Source: JAWPMT01 sp965601475
GTDB taxonomy: Bacteria > Bacteroidota > Bacteroidia > Cytophagales > Cyclobacteriaceae
Assembly (NCBI GenBank): GCA_965601475.1
Contig: OZ271832.1
Coordinates: forward strand, 248,001-312,000
Length of the DNA stretch: 64,000 bases
Direction: 5' to 3'
Shown in pieces: positions 8,187 through 15,189 of the stretch (position 1 is the stretch's first letter; each line of letters opens with the position of its first letter). The notes below the pieces were generated by a model that saw nothing but the letters and a program-made list of their open reading frames with translations, did not search any database and was not told the DNA's origin. The position numbers were made by a program, and so were the translations under genes.

Positions 8187-8744
8187 GTGAAGAGAATATG
8201 GTTAATGATACTTTGGTCTGGGGTGGTTCACATCACTGGACTGCAAGCCCAGGACAGGATAGTCGCGGATCCTGTATTCGAAAGGATACTGGACATATGT
8301 GTGGATTCTGCCCTAGCGAGATCGGATATCCATTTTGAAGAGAGCATACTAGTTGTCGAAGTTCAAGAACTGGAATTTTTTGATTTCCAATCTGATTCAA
8401 TCATGAACCATAGCAAAGTCAAGAAATTGGGTGTCTTATCATATCCCTTTTCGGACTTGCTCTATTTAAAGAATGTTCCACCTTCTCAGAGTTTGTACTA
8501 CAGAGGAATTTTCATTTTTGTTTACACTGGTTTGGAGCCATTGCTTCGGAGGGAATTGAAAAATGTTATCGGCAGAAGGGCATGGAAACACGTTTCGAAA
8601 TTTGAGGATTCCGGTGGTTTTTTAGGTTTAAAATATTTTCGGGCGCGTTATGATTCCGGGAAATTTGGTTTTCCCAAGGTAGAATCGAATATGAGGCCAA
8701 TCTTGTTCTCATGGGAGTGGATACTGATACATTTTGATGAGTAA
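8187..8744 (+). CDS. secreted paralogous-family protein, copy 4
   Basis: The 185-aa product starts at GTG and has a signal peptide (MKRIWLMILWSGVVHITGLQAQ). The core ILVVEVQELEFFDFQSDSIMNHSKVKKLGVLSYPF ... NVPPSQSLYYRGIFIFVYTGLEPLLRRELK aligns with copies 1 and 3, including the VPPS and YTG-x-E/EP-LL positions. It ends with a shared FRARYDSGKFGFP segment (FRARYELGEFVFQ in copy 3). It is probably periplasmic and its role is unknown. It is followed by a further repeat copy. Confidence 0.6.
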   Translation: MKRIWLMILWSGVVHITGLQAQDRIVADPVFERILDICVDSALARSDIHFEESILVVEVQELEFFDFQSDSIMNHSKVKKLGVLSYPFSDLLYLKNVPPSQSLYYRGIFIFVYTGLEPLLRRELKNVIGRRAWKHVSKFEDSGGFLGLKYFRARYDSGKFGFPKVESNMRPILFSWEWILIHFDE

Positions 8745-8779
8745 ACTCATCGGAACAATAATTGAGCCTTGGCCAAAAT

Positions 8780-8926
8780 AAGAAAAAGAACAAGTGGAAT
8801 ACCCCCCACTAGCGCAAGCGTCCGCTTTGAGCTGATTCATTACAGATGTCGCCACTACTCTTCCACCTATTCTGAAAGGCATGTGGAAGCGCAGATCATC
8901 ACGGATTTCCAAATCCCTGAGCTTGG
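8780..8926 (+). repeat. dispersed intergenic repeat, copy E
   Basis: The third module (CCCACTAGCGCAAGCGTCCG, CTTTGAGCTGATT, about 8804-8837) is followed by the best-preserved first module (TTCTGAAAGGCATGTGGAAG, CACGGATTTCCAAATCCCTG, about 8871-8922). The order of modules differs from copy A, so the repeat appears modular. Confidence 0.65.
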
Positions 8927-9035
8927 ATTAGCAATGCGTGCCCAAGCATCATTATTGACCTATTTGGGAATATCCAAAAGGAAGACCTCTCCAAAGTGGA
9001 GATGACCCACCTTTCTGAGTTCAATGCGTCGACCT

Positions 9036-9311
9036 GTGAAATTAATCAGTCCATTCCTAAGCTGATGAGTCCATTTCTGAGACAAAAAATGGATTTCTGC
9101 ATTCAATAAGCCAGTCTCGAAGTATAATAAGTCCATTCCTGACCTTCACCAGCCGTTTTTGACATTTCGAGAGCATTCCTAAGGTTAATTAGTGCATTTT
9201 GAAAACTTACGAGCCCACTTTTGACTCTTACCGGGGCATCTTTAAGACTTACAAGCCCATTTCTGAGACGAAAAATACATTTCTGTATTCAATAAGTCAA
9301 TCTCAATGTAT
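9036..9311 (+). repeat. degenerate ~21-bp tandem repeat array, left part
   Basis: Roughly a dozen imperfect units of about 21 bases follow one another, with an approximate consensus CTTAnnAGTCCATTTCTGAGA. Examples are TTAATCAGTCCATTCCTAAG, GATGAGTCCATTTCTGAGAC, AATAAGTCCATTCCTGACC and TTACAAGCCCATTTCTGAGA. A higher-order repeat of about 186 bases is visible: the segment at 9081-9127 returns at 9267-9310. The array is cut by the IS3-family element and resumes at its other side. Confidence 0.65.
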
Positions 9312-9341
9312 CGTCCTAAAATAAGTTGACAGGTTTTTAGA

Positions 9342-9551
9342 TTAATTCTGATAATGATTCACAATAGTAAACGATAATCCTATTTGTACTTTACCAGGAT
9401 GGTCTTGATCCCAGGTTCGGTTGACAGGTTTAGGATTATACCTGCATTGGATTGTCAAATGATTTATTAATCCTTCATAGGCTTGTCGTAATTTGATTAA
9501 GTCCTTTTCTTGATTGACAGTCGCATTGCTGATCCTGACAAGGGTTGTCAC
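9342..9551 (-). CDS. small hypothetical frame inside the IS, coupled to orfB
   Basis: A 69-aa frame starts with GTG at the orfB stop codon, so start and stop overlap as GTGA, the arrangement typical of translational coupling. The product (MTTLVRISNATVNQEKDLIK...) has a polar helical N-terminal half and a short C-terminal half rich in Pro, Arg and Trp. I recognise no family. Canonical IS3 elements carry only orfA and orfB, so this is either a passenger gene or an accidental open frame before the left inverted repeat. Confidence 0.35.
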   Translation of the reverse strand: MTTLVRISNATVNQEKDLIKLRQAYEGLINHLTIQCRYNPKPVNRTWDQDHPGKVQIGLSFTIVNHYQN

Positions 9552-10489
9552 CCATCACCATAATCCTGAATCAACTTTGCATCTGTTTTTCTGATACGTA
9601 TTTTGGTTGACGCACCCTCAGTTAGATCCTGCTTCCAGTTGTCCGCACCATGTATTTGTGCTGGGGTGTGTCCCTGCAAACACTGATGAGGTCGTTTGTC
9701 ATTGTAAGAAGTAACAGCTGCATCTATGAGATGCCTGGCTTTATCCTCAGAATCGATGACCCTACCTAAGCCATATTCTTGTTTCAAGATACCATTCATC
9801 CGCTCCGCTTGGGCATTCTCATGTGGACTCCCTTTAGAAGCCATACTGATGAAGATCCCTTGCGTCTTGAGCATATTGACATAGGCATGTGAGCAATATT
9901 GAATGCCCTGGTCACTGTGATGTATGAGCTTGCGTTTGGGGTATTGACGGTTGCCTATGGCCATGAGTAGGGCTTTTATGGACCCTTCTACAGATAGATC
10001 TTTATGTAGCCGATACCCCATAATCTTACGCGAGTAAGCATCAGTGATTAGGCTCAGGTACATAAAACGGTCTGCAACTTTCACATAGGTAATATCACTG
10101 ACCCAAACCCGCTCAGATTGCTCAATATCAAGGTTTTTTACCAAGTTTGGATATCGCCTGAAACCATGGGTATTGTTAGTGGTGGTTGGCTTGCGGCGCT
10201 TCCGTTGCCGAACTTTGAGCTCATACCTATCCATGATATTGAAGAGTTGGTCCCTGCCAATGCGCTGACCCTGCTTCTCTAATTGTTCGTTAATCAATGG
10301 AAGGAGTTTGCGAGTTCCCAGTTTATGATTGCCTATGCTGCAACGTATATCGTAAACCAGTTCTGCGACAATGGAACTCATAGCCAATCGAGAGTCTCTT
10401 GATTGGACTGATTTATAATAGGCTTGTCGGCTAAACCCAAGGAGTTGACATAGGCGTGCCAAGCCTATATCAGGATGTAATACCCGCAT
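9548..10489 (-). CDS. IS3-family transposase OrfB (DDE integrase domain)
   Basis: The 313-aa protein has the OrfB helix-turn-helix-like start (HPDIGLARLCQLLGFSRQAYYK), an HTH_21-like region, and an rve integrase core. The catalytic triad is D132 (in WVSDITYV), D193 (in HHSDQGIQY) and E229 (in ENAQAERMNG), with 35 residues between the second Asp and the Glu, the DD35E spacing of IS3. Its ATG overlaps the orfA stop as TAATG. It can also be made as an OrfAB fusion through a -1 frameshift at an A6G heptamer in orfA. Length and motifs are complete, so it may be active. Confidence 0.93.
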   Translation of the reverse strand: MRVLHPDIGLARLCQLLGFSRQAYYKSVQSRDSRLAMSSIVAELVYDIRCSIGNHKLGTRKLLPLINEQLEKQGQRIGRDQLFNIMDRYELKVRQRKRRKPTTTNNTHGFRRYPNLVKNLDIEQSERVWVSDITYVKVADRFMYLSLITDAYSRKIMGYRLHKDLSVEGSIKALLMAIGNRQYPKRKLIHHSDQGIQYCSHAYVNMLKTQGIFISMASKGSPHENAQAERMNGILKQEYGLGRVIDSEDKARHLIDAAVTSYNDKRPHQCLQGHTPAQIHGADNWKQDLTEGASTKIRIRKTDAKLIQDYGDG

Positions 10490-10884
10490 TATTTCGACTG
10501 CTTGGGCTCTTGCTTTTTTCGAATGTCGATATTGAACTTATCCTCGGCAACATCAACCAATACCTCCATTGCCTCTACTTTGAGCATCGCTAATTCCAAG
10601 GCCTTTCGTAGCTGTTGGTTCTCCTTGGCAAGGTCTTCTTCTTTGTTGCCACTCTTTGATGCATCCTTCATCTGCTGCAAAATACGCAAATAACCAACTT
10701 TCTCCAGTAACAATTGCTTGAACCTATGCAGTGTACCTGGTGGTATCCCATGCTTACGTGCTATGAAACCAGCACTGTCATTATTGGATACCAAATCCAA
10801 TATCAACCAATGCTTGTAAGCATCTCGATACCCATTACTTGAATTGTGTTTTGCTAAGTCTAACGATTTTCCAGTTTCTTTCAT
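10489..10884 (-). CDS. IS3-family transposase OrfA
   Basis: The 131-aa product has an N-terminal helix-turn-helix (GFIARKHGIPPGTLHRFKQLL) and a C-terminal leucine-zipper-like coiled coil (LAKENQQLRKALELAMLKVEAMEVLVDVAEDKF), the standard OrfA layout for DNA binding and dimerisation. I used the ATG rather than a TTG 21 nt upstream. Near its end the heptamer A-AAA-AAG lies in the correct phase (CGA AAA AAG) for -1 slippage into the orfB frame, which is open from that point. Confidence 0.9.
   Translation of the reverse strand: MKETGKSLDLAKHNSSNGYRDAYKHWLILDLVSNNDSAGFIARKHGIPPGTLHRFKQLLLEKVGYLRILQQMKDASKSGNKEEDLAKENQQLRKALELAMLKVEAMEVLVDVAEDKFNIDIRKKQEPKQSK
10513..10519 (-). promoter_or_regulatory. 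programmed -1 frameshift heptamer (A6G)
   Basis: On the minus strand the sequence is CGA AAA AAG CAA GAG. The AAAAAAG heptamer is in X-XXY-YYZ phase relative to orfA. After a -1 slip the reading continues GCA AGA GCC CAA GCA into orfB without a stop, giving an OrfAB transposase. A6G is the usual slippery site in this family. Confidence 0.75.
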
Positions 10885-10924
10885 CTTGACACTGATTTGT
10901 GTCAACCTATTTCAGGACGTGACC

Positions 10925-10980
10925 CGAAGTGTAATCAGTCCATTCCTGACCTTCACCAGTCCGTTTTGCCATTTCCTCGC
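10925..10980 (+). repeat. degenerate ~21-bp tandem repeat array, right part
   Basis: The array resumes after the IS with CAGTCCATTCCTGACCTTCA and CCAGTCCGTTTTGCCATTTC. This corresponds closely to 9131-9169 on the left side, which shows that the IS landed within the array. Confidence 0.6.
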
Positions 10981-11096
10981 CACCCCCCGCAACTTCCAAT
11001 TTCATCAGGTAACTACTAGCATTCAATTGAAATACCGGCTCACCTTTGATGGGTTATGGAAATGGCATTCAGCATGTAATAGCAAAATCTCATTTA

Positions 11097-12431
11097 CTAC
11101 CACAAACCATCTGGGTACGGACATCCAATAGCATCGAGGTTGCCATTTTTGACATAGTAATCAGCAATGTCCTTCACGAACCGATAGCGTAAGCCATATT
11201 GAGGCCGACAGAGAATGTCGTAGAAAGCTCGTGCCGGATATTCATCATCACTCGTCATAGATTCGATATCGGGGAAAATTTCGGCCGCCATGTTACGCTG
11301 GGCAATGGTTGACCAGTACAATGATGCTACCGGACTTCCCATAATCACGCTGTTAGGCGCTTTGTATGTATCACCAGGATTCTCGGGGAGGATGTTATTA
11401 TTATCTGGCTTATTCGGATCATAAAACGTTTGGTCTACAGGATTCGCAGGACGTGCAGCGTATTCTCCATTAGGCGTAAGCGACCAACCAGGAATAGCGG
11501 TTGGAAAACAATAAACGCGGTTCGAGTAGAAGTTTGTGGCCTTTGAGTCATTTGGATATGGACCTTCGTATTTAAACTCACTTTCATCGACTTCGAAGAT
11601 TTTCAACATAAATGCGCGCATTAATAAATACTCCGCGGCGGAGTTTTCAGAAAAGTCACTTGTAGGCTTACCCGCCAAGGGGTTATCCGATGAAAACCCA
11701 ATAATGCCCTTGACTCTACACCAATTAAATTCAGAGAGCTCTTCATCTTCTTTCCAAGATCGTATTTGCTTGAAGAGTTGATCTGCTTCTGAAACCAGGG
11801 CCAAAAAGAAAGTATTGATCATGGGTTTATAAATGCTTCTGCAGAAGGTTAGCCAGCTATCATCATCAATTCCGTCCTTTTTAACCCAATCTTGAACCTT
11901 ATCATGCAGGTTCTGTATATGCGTATTCATATACCCGGATAAAATTTGACCCTTGTCTGCTCCCCAGGCATCATGCTTCCAATCTTGCGCAGAACCTGTA
12001 TTGTACTTACCCGTGGTGGAATCCAAAAAACCATCCAGTGCATCCTTTAGGTACGAAAGATCTTCAGCCGTTCCGTTGATTTCTTTAATGGCAAACAGGG
12101 CAGGAACAATGTGTGAGAATGCCGTCAAACTTCCGAAAATTTTGCTCTGCGCGAAGATGCATCTCTTGTAGTAGTAATAGTTATTGGGTTCCGGACTGGG
12201 TCCTTGCTTCAAATCCAGGAGATAGTAATAAAACCCCTTACTCATAATCACAGGGGTCTTCTTTCCATCTTCAGGAGCTTCCGCCAGTAGCTGCCCCACG
12301 TATTTGACAAAAGGACTACTTACTGGCGAGCCTCCGGGTTTGATAAAGGCATCTTCCAGCGCCTTGTATGCTGTGTTGATGTAGTTTAGTTCATTGGTAA
12401 CTGTTTCCGGAACAATATAGTCTTGATACAT
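11097..12431 (-). CDS. hypothetical protein of 444 aa, family not recognised
   Basis: The protein has no signal peptide and no clear transmembrane segment. It is Tyr-, Trp- and Asp-rich and looks like a globular soluble protein, mostly helical in the first 250 residues (NELNYINTAYKALEDAFIK..., FFLALVSEADQLFKQIRSWK), then more loop-rich with many Pro and Asn (PANPVDQTFYDPNKPDNNNILPENPG). The start ATG is unambiguous. The gene stands alone, convergent to nothing nearby, between the IS and the toxin remnant. A 20-bp perfect palindrome lies about 50 bases upstream of its start and could be its operator. I cannot suggest a function. Confidence 0.6.
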   Translation of the reverse strand: MYQDYIVPETVTNELNYINTAYKALEDAFIKPGGSPVSSPFVKYVGQLLAEAPEDGKKTPVIMSKGFYYYLLDLKQGPSPEPNNYYYYKRCIFAQSKIFGSLTAFSHIVPALFAIKEINGTAEDLSYLKDALDGFLDSTTGKYNTGSAQDWKHDAWGADKGQILSGYMNTHIQNLHDKVQDWVKKDGIDDDSWLTFCRSIYKPMINTFFLALVSEADQLFKQIRSWKEDEELSEFNWCRVKGIIGFSSDNPLAGKPTSDFSENSAAEYLLMRAFMLKIFEVDESEFKYEGPYPNDSKATNFYSNRVYCFPTAIPGWSLTPNGEYAARPANPVDQTFYDPNKPDNNNILPENPGDTYKAPNSVIMGSPVASLYWSTIAQRNMAAEIFPDIESMTSDDEYPARAFYDILCRPQYGLRYRFVKDIADYYVKNGNLDAIGCPYPDGLW

Positions 12432-12481
12432 TGAATTAGTTTATGTCTAGAATGAAAGGAAATTAAACTCTGGTAAAGGGA

Positions 12482-12501
12482 TTGACTTTGATCAAAGTCA
12501 A
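12482..12501. promoter_or_regulatory. 20-bp perfect palindrome, candidate operator
   Basis: TTGACTTTGATCAAAGTCAA reads the same on both strands. It lies 51 bases upstream of the 444-aa gene and faces a gene-free stretch on the other side. A perfect palindrome of this length is what a dimeric repressor would bind; the regulator is not evident in the window. Confidence 0.45.
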
Positions 12502-12708
12502 CGGTATAAATCTAATTCATTCAGCGCACAAATTCATCTTTTTACGTTGTCTACGTCATAATATTTCAAGCCGAAATGGAAAGATTGAGTGACTTGATTG
12601 ATAGCATCTAGGGATAACGCATAGAACAAGCGATAAGCGCAATAAGCAAACTCAACCAGGAGCGATGCTGAATCAGTTTGGAAAGACATGCTCACTGAGC
12701 TTATCTGA

Positions 12709-13155
12709 CCAGGCATCAACAGCGCCAAAGCTCTATTTACAGGAACAGATACGGCCGGCATTCCAATGTCACCTGATGAAGCCGTTTTCAATATAGCTGC
12801 CATAATCCCTGTGTTTAAAATTGCTAAAATTGGGAAAACGGCTTATAATGTTGGTCGGGCGAGTTATTCTGCCGCAAGGGGGAGTAAGGACGTCATTGAA
12901 GTCGCTGAGGGCGGAATCACCCGAATTCAAAATGCAGCTAATAGAATTAACAAACCAATTCATTTGGTAGAAAGTAGAGCTGAAGGAACTGCAAAAGCAA
13001 CCTCAGATTTTGACTATGTAATCCAAGGCATTGGCAGTGAGCAGTGGTTTAAGATTAAGAATTCTTTACCAGGGGCTCCATCTCGAATTGACATAGATTT
13101 AATTAGAAGTCCACTTGAACCCACTAAGCCATCCATAACTATAAATCCTCCTTGA
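12709..13155 (+). pseudogene. orphan C-terminal tip of a polymorphic toxin (nucleotidyltransferase-like)
   Basis: An open frame from ATG 12766 gives 129 aa, but the same frame is already toxin-like 57 bases earlier: PGINSAKALFTGTDTAGIP runs straight into MSPDEAVFNIAAIIPVFKIAKIGKTAYNVGRA, a pre-toxin linker pattern. The tip contains ESRAEGTAKATSDFDYVI, matching the nucleotidyltransferase G-S-x-G-x(n)-S-D-x-D pattern apart from the first Gly, and a later RIDIDLI that could supply the third acidic residue. A stop at 12706-12708 ends the frame upstream, so the delivery domain is gone. It is followed by its probable immunity gene. It is best read as a displaced toxin cassette, which could only be expressed from the internal ATG. 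Confidence 0.6.
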
Positions 13156-13157
13156 AC

Positions 13158-13592
13158 ATGACATTGGAGCAAGAAATACAGTTCAATCAATTTGGACAGG
13201 AAGCATGTGAAGAAACTAAGCTAATTGGTCAGTTTGAATCTTTAGACATAGAAAACAAAAAAAGCATGTTAAGGGAGGTAGAGAACTTAATTATACAGTC
13301 TAAATCGACTATTGATGATGTTGATAAGGCAATAAGTAAAAGTGGGCTGAAGCCTACTTTTACGCCATGCATCATTATCAAAAAAGGTCTGAGTTATGGA
13401 AACTTCCAGAAAATCATAAGCTTACCTGAAAATGAATTAACTAAAGCATTTAGGTTATTTATTTACCTATTTAAAGAGGGATATCACCGAAGGTATTTGG
13501 ACGAAAAAGGAGACCTCAATAAGTGGTGGTATTGGGACCTATCAGACCAAAAAAATCTAGAGAAAATCAAAAAAATAGGATTGTCGACTTGA
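13158..13592 (+). CDS. probable immunity protein, DUF5958-like
   Basis: The 144-aa cytoplasmic protein starts at ATG two bases after the toxin-tip stop; an in-frame TTG overlapping that stop would add two residues. The pattern EIQFNQFGQEACEETKLIG ... SGLKPTFTPCIIIKKG ... FIYLFKEGYHRRYLDEKG is what I associate with DUF5958, a family often found downstream of polymorphic toxins. The family name is recalled, not searched. Tight coupling to the toxin tip supports the immunity role. The protein appears intact although the toxin is truncated, as expected if immunity is still useful against kin. Confidence 0.6.
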   Translation: MTLEQEIQFNQFGQEACEETKLIGQFESLDIENKKSMLREVENLIIQSKSTIDDVDKAISKSGLKPTFTPCIIIKKGLSYGNFQKIISLPENELTKAFRLFIYLFKEGYHRRYLDEKGDLNKWWYWDLSDQKNLEKIKKIGLST

Positions 13593-13956
13593 CATAAACT
13601 TCAATTTTTCATTTTGAAAAAGGCGGCGTATCGAGAGAAGTTGAAACCACTCTTCCACATTTTCTAAAAGGTTAGGTCGAAGCGTAGATACTGGCGAATT
13701 CCCAAACCCGAAGCTTGATTGAGTGCACCTTAACTGCACCACCGTCCAGTCATCACCGATTGGTGTCAGTATCTCCACACCTCATCAACGCACCGAATAA
13801 CGCACCTCGATTTTGAATTTAGATGAATAGTATGTAGGTATTAGAAACAGAAAACCCCTCACACAACCTCCAAAACTGTGAATAAAATTTAGGGTGTAGT
13901 TCAGTAATTAAATGACAAAAAAACTACATTTGCGTTCCGTTTTTGAAACGACCGTT
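13593..13956. repeat. gap with a degenerate dispersed repeat, copy F
   Basis: Near 13640-13730 a worn first module can be read: CCACTCTTCCACATTTTCTA, AAGCGTAGATACTGGCGAAT and CCCAAACCCGAAGCTTG, comparable to 8858-8925. The rest of this ~360-base stretch up to the tRNA shows no gene. Confidence 0.45.
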
Positions 13957-14031
13957 CGGGGTATAGCGCAGTCCGGTTAGCGTACCTGCTTTGGGAGCAG
14001 GGGGTCGTAGGTTCGAATCCTACTACCCCGA
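13957..14031 (+). tRNA. tRNA-Pro (anticodon TGG)
   Basis: The acceptor stem pairs CGGGGTA at the 5' end with TACCCCG at the 3' end, followed by discriminator A. The anticodon arm reads CCTGC-TTTGGGA-GCAGG with anticodon TGG. The T arm carries GTTCGAATC. The CCA end is not encoded. A strong terminator follows 9 bases later. Confidence 0.95.
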
Positions 14032-14039
14032 CAAGAAAG

Positions 14040-14068
14040 CAAAGTCCAGCATCATGCTGGACTTTTTC
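14040..14068 (+). terminator. intrinsic terminator of tRNA-Pro
   Basis: A near-perfect hairpin AAGTCCAGC-ATCAT-GCTGGACTT is followed by TTT. It lies directly downstream of the tRNA. Confidence 0.8.
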
Positions 14069-14448
14069 ATTTTCGGAGCGTCTCAACTAGAGTTGTGGAA
14101 GTGATAGAAAATGAAAAAGTACTTGCGCAGCAAGGGGCTTTGCTTTCGGAATTTTCTGTGGTTGGAGGATCGCCTTTAGGCAATCTACTACCCCGACAAT
14201 CACAAATACAAATCATTTAAAACCCCTCATGAAGCATGTTTCTCCATCGACTACACAACCACCGATCATCTCATCGTGCAATTCTTAAATGTTGGTAGCT
14301 TCACATCACCTGAATGGGTCGACTTGCAAATGGTTCCTCAATGACGGGTAAGTAATTACATGCCCATTGTTGTTCTACTCACATTCCCGGATCTCCAGTT
14401 CAATCCCATTGAATTCACATGAATATTTGGAACTACTTTTGCCCGCTT
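14069..14448. other. gap downstream of the tRNA with a partial tRNA 3'-end duplication
   Basis: At 14185-14199 the 15 bases CTACTACCCCGACAA exactly repeat the tRNA-Pro 3' end plus its flank (14020-14034). The match continues with AATC if one base is skipped. Such copies are left by tyrosine-recombinase integration into tRNA genes. No integrase gene lies between the copies, and the remaining sequence shows no gene. Confidence 0.5.
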
Positions 14449-15084
14449 ATGAAAACGAACAGAACTCCCTTTTTCATTCTAGCAGCAGCTGCTCTCTTGT
14501 TCCTCGCCAGCTGTGGAAGTGACGACACTGAAACGGAAACGCCCGTCCTGGAAGCAGAACCACGGTCGATAGACATCTCCAACGACCCCACCACGGAAGA
14601 GGTAACCATCACCTCCACCACGACATGGCGTGCCATTATTCAATGGGAAGGTAGTGAGGAGGACTGGTTCACCTTGTCGAGCTCCGATGGTTTCGGTGAT
14701 GGCTCGTTCACGATCACCGTTGACAGGAATTGCGGTAGTTCAAGCCGCACCGCAGACATCATTCTCGAAGATATTCAGGGTCTGGCTGGCGATATCGTCA
14801 CAGTAACTCAATCAGGCAATCCTTCTACCCTGGAAGTTTCAATGCAAGACCTGGAGATCTCGGACCCACTCAGTGCTGAAATTGACATTACCAGCAATCA
14901 AGGTTGGGCCATCGTCGGATTCCCCGAATGGCTGACGATCACTCCGGACGCCGGCACTGGGGATGCAACCGTAACCATCACGGCGACCACCAATGATACT
15001 GGTGAAGAACGCGAAAGCAGGTTCATTCTCAGGGATGAGGATGGGTGCCTAAGCATCGGGTTGTCCGTGACCCAAACGCCCTAG
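14449..15084 (+). CDS. lipoprotein with two BACON-type domains
   Basis: The 211-aa product has a lipoprotein signal peptide with lipobox F-L-A-S-C (lipidated Cys22). Two Ig-like modules follow. The first has SIDISNDPTTEEVTITSTTTWRA ... FTITVDRNCGSSSRTADIIL ... VTVTQSG; the second has EIDITSNQGWAIVGFPEWLTITPDAGTGDATVTITATTN ... LSVTQTP. The 'TSN-x-x-W', 'WLTI-x-P-x-x-G-x-G' and 'V-T-Q' marks are those of BACON domains, which are thought to bind carbohydrate or mucin. It is probably anchored in the outer or inner membrane. I chose the ATG before the signal peptide, not one 30 nt upstream. It is a single gene. Confidence 0.85.
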   Translation: MKTNRTPFFILAAAALLFLASCGSDDTETETPVLEAEPRSIDISNDPTTEEVTITSTTTWRAIIQWEGSEEDWFTLSSSDGFGDGSFTITVDRNCGSSSRTADIILEDIQGLAGDIVTVTQSGNPSTLEVSMQDLEISDPLSAEIDITSNQGWAIVGFPEWLTITPDAGTGDATVTITATTNDTGEERESRFILRDEDGCLSIGLSVTQTP

Positions 15085-15189
15085 TACACGGTTTGCTAAT
15101 TCTCCGCAGCGCCAATTTTGCTCATGTGTTGCAAGATGAGTTCATAGCTCAATGCACACTTAATGAAATGAACGCGTAATTTTGCCGGC

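Larger units (their letters stand above)
9312..10919 (-). mobile_element. IS3-family insertion sequence
   Basis: The element is about 1.6 kb and is bounded by imperfect inverted repeats: CGTCCTAAAATAAGTTGACA at the left end and, read inward from the right end, CGTCCTGAAATAGGTTGACA (18 of 20 identical). It contains orfA, orfB and a small third frame, all on the minus strand. No clean 3- or 4-bp target duplication is evident, perhaps because the target is itself repetitive. It sits inside the 21-bp tandem array. Confidence 0.88.

Noticed and set aside
9300..10930. A target-site duplication flanking the IS
   Set aside because: The flanking bases (TAT on the left, TGA on the right) do not match; similarity near the edges comes from the tandem repeat itself.
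12534..12803. An 89-aa frame on the minus strand
   Set aside because: It overlaps the upstream part of the toxin tip, whose protein sequence is much more convincing.
13901..14086. A 61-aa frame on the minus strand reading VGFEPTTPCSQSRYANRTALYPE
   Set aside because: It is the well-known false frame antisense to a tRNA gene, here tRNA-Pro, and its sequence is dictated by the tRNA.
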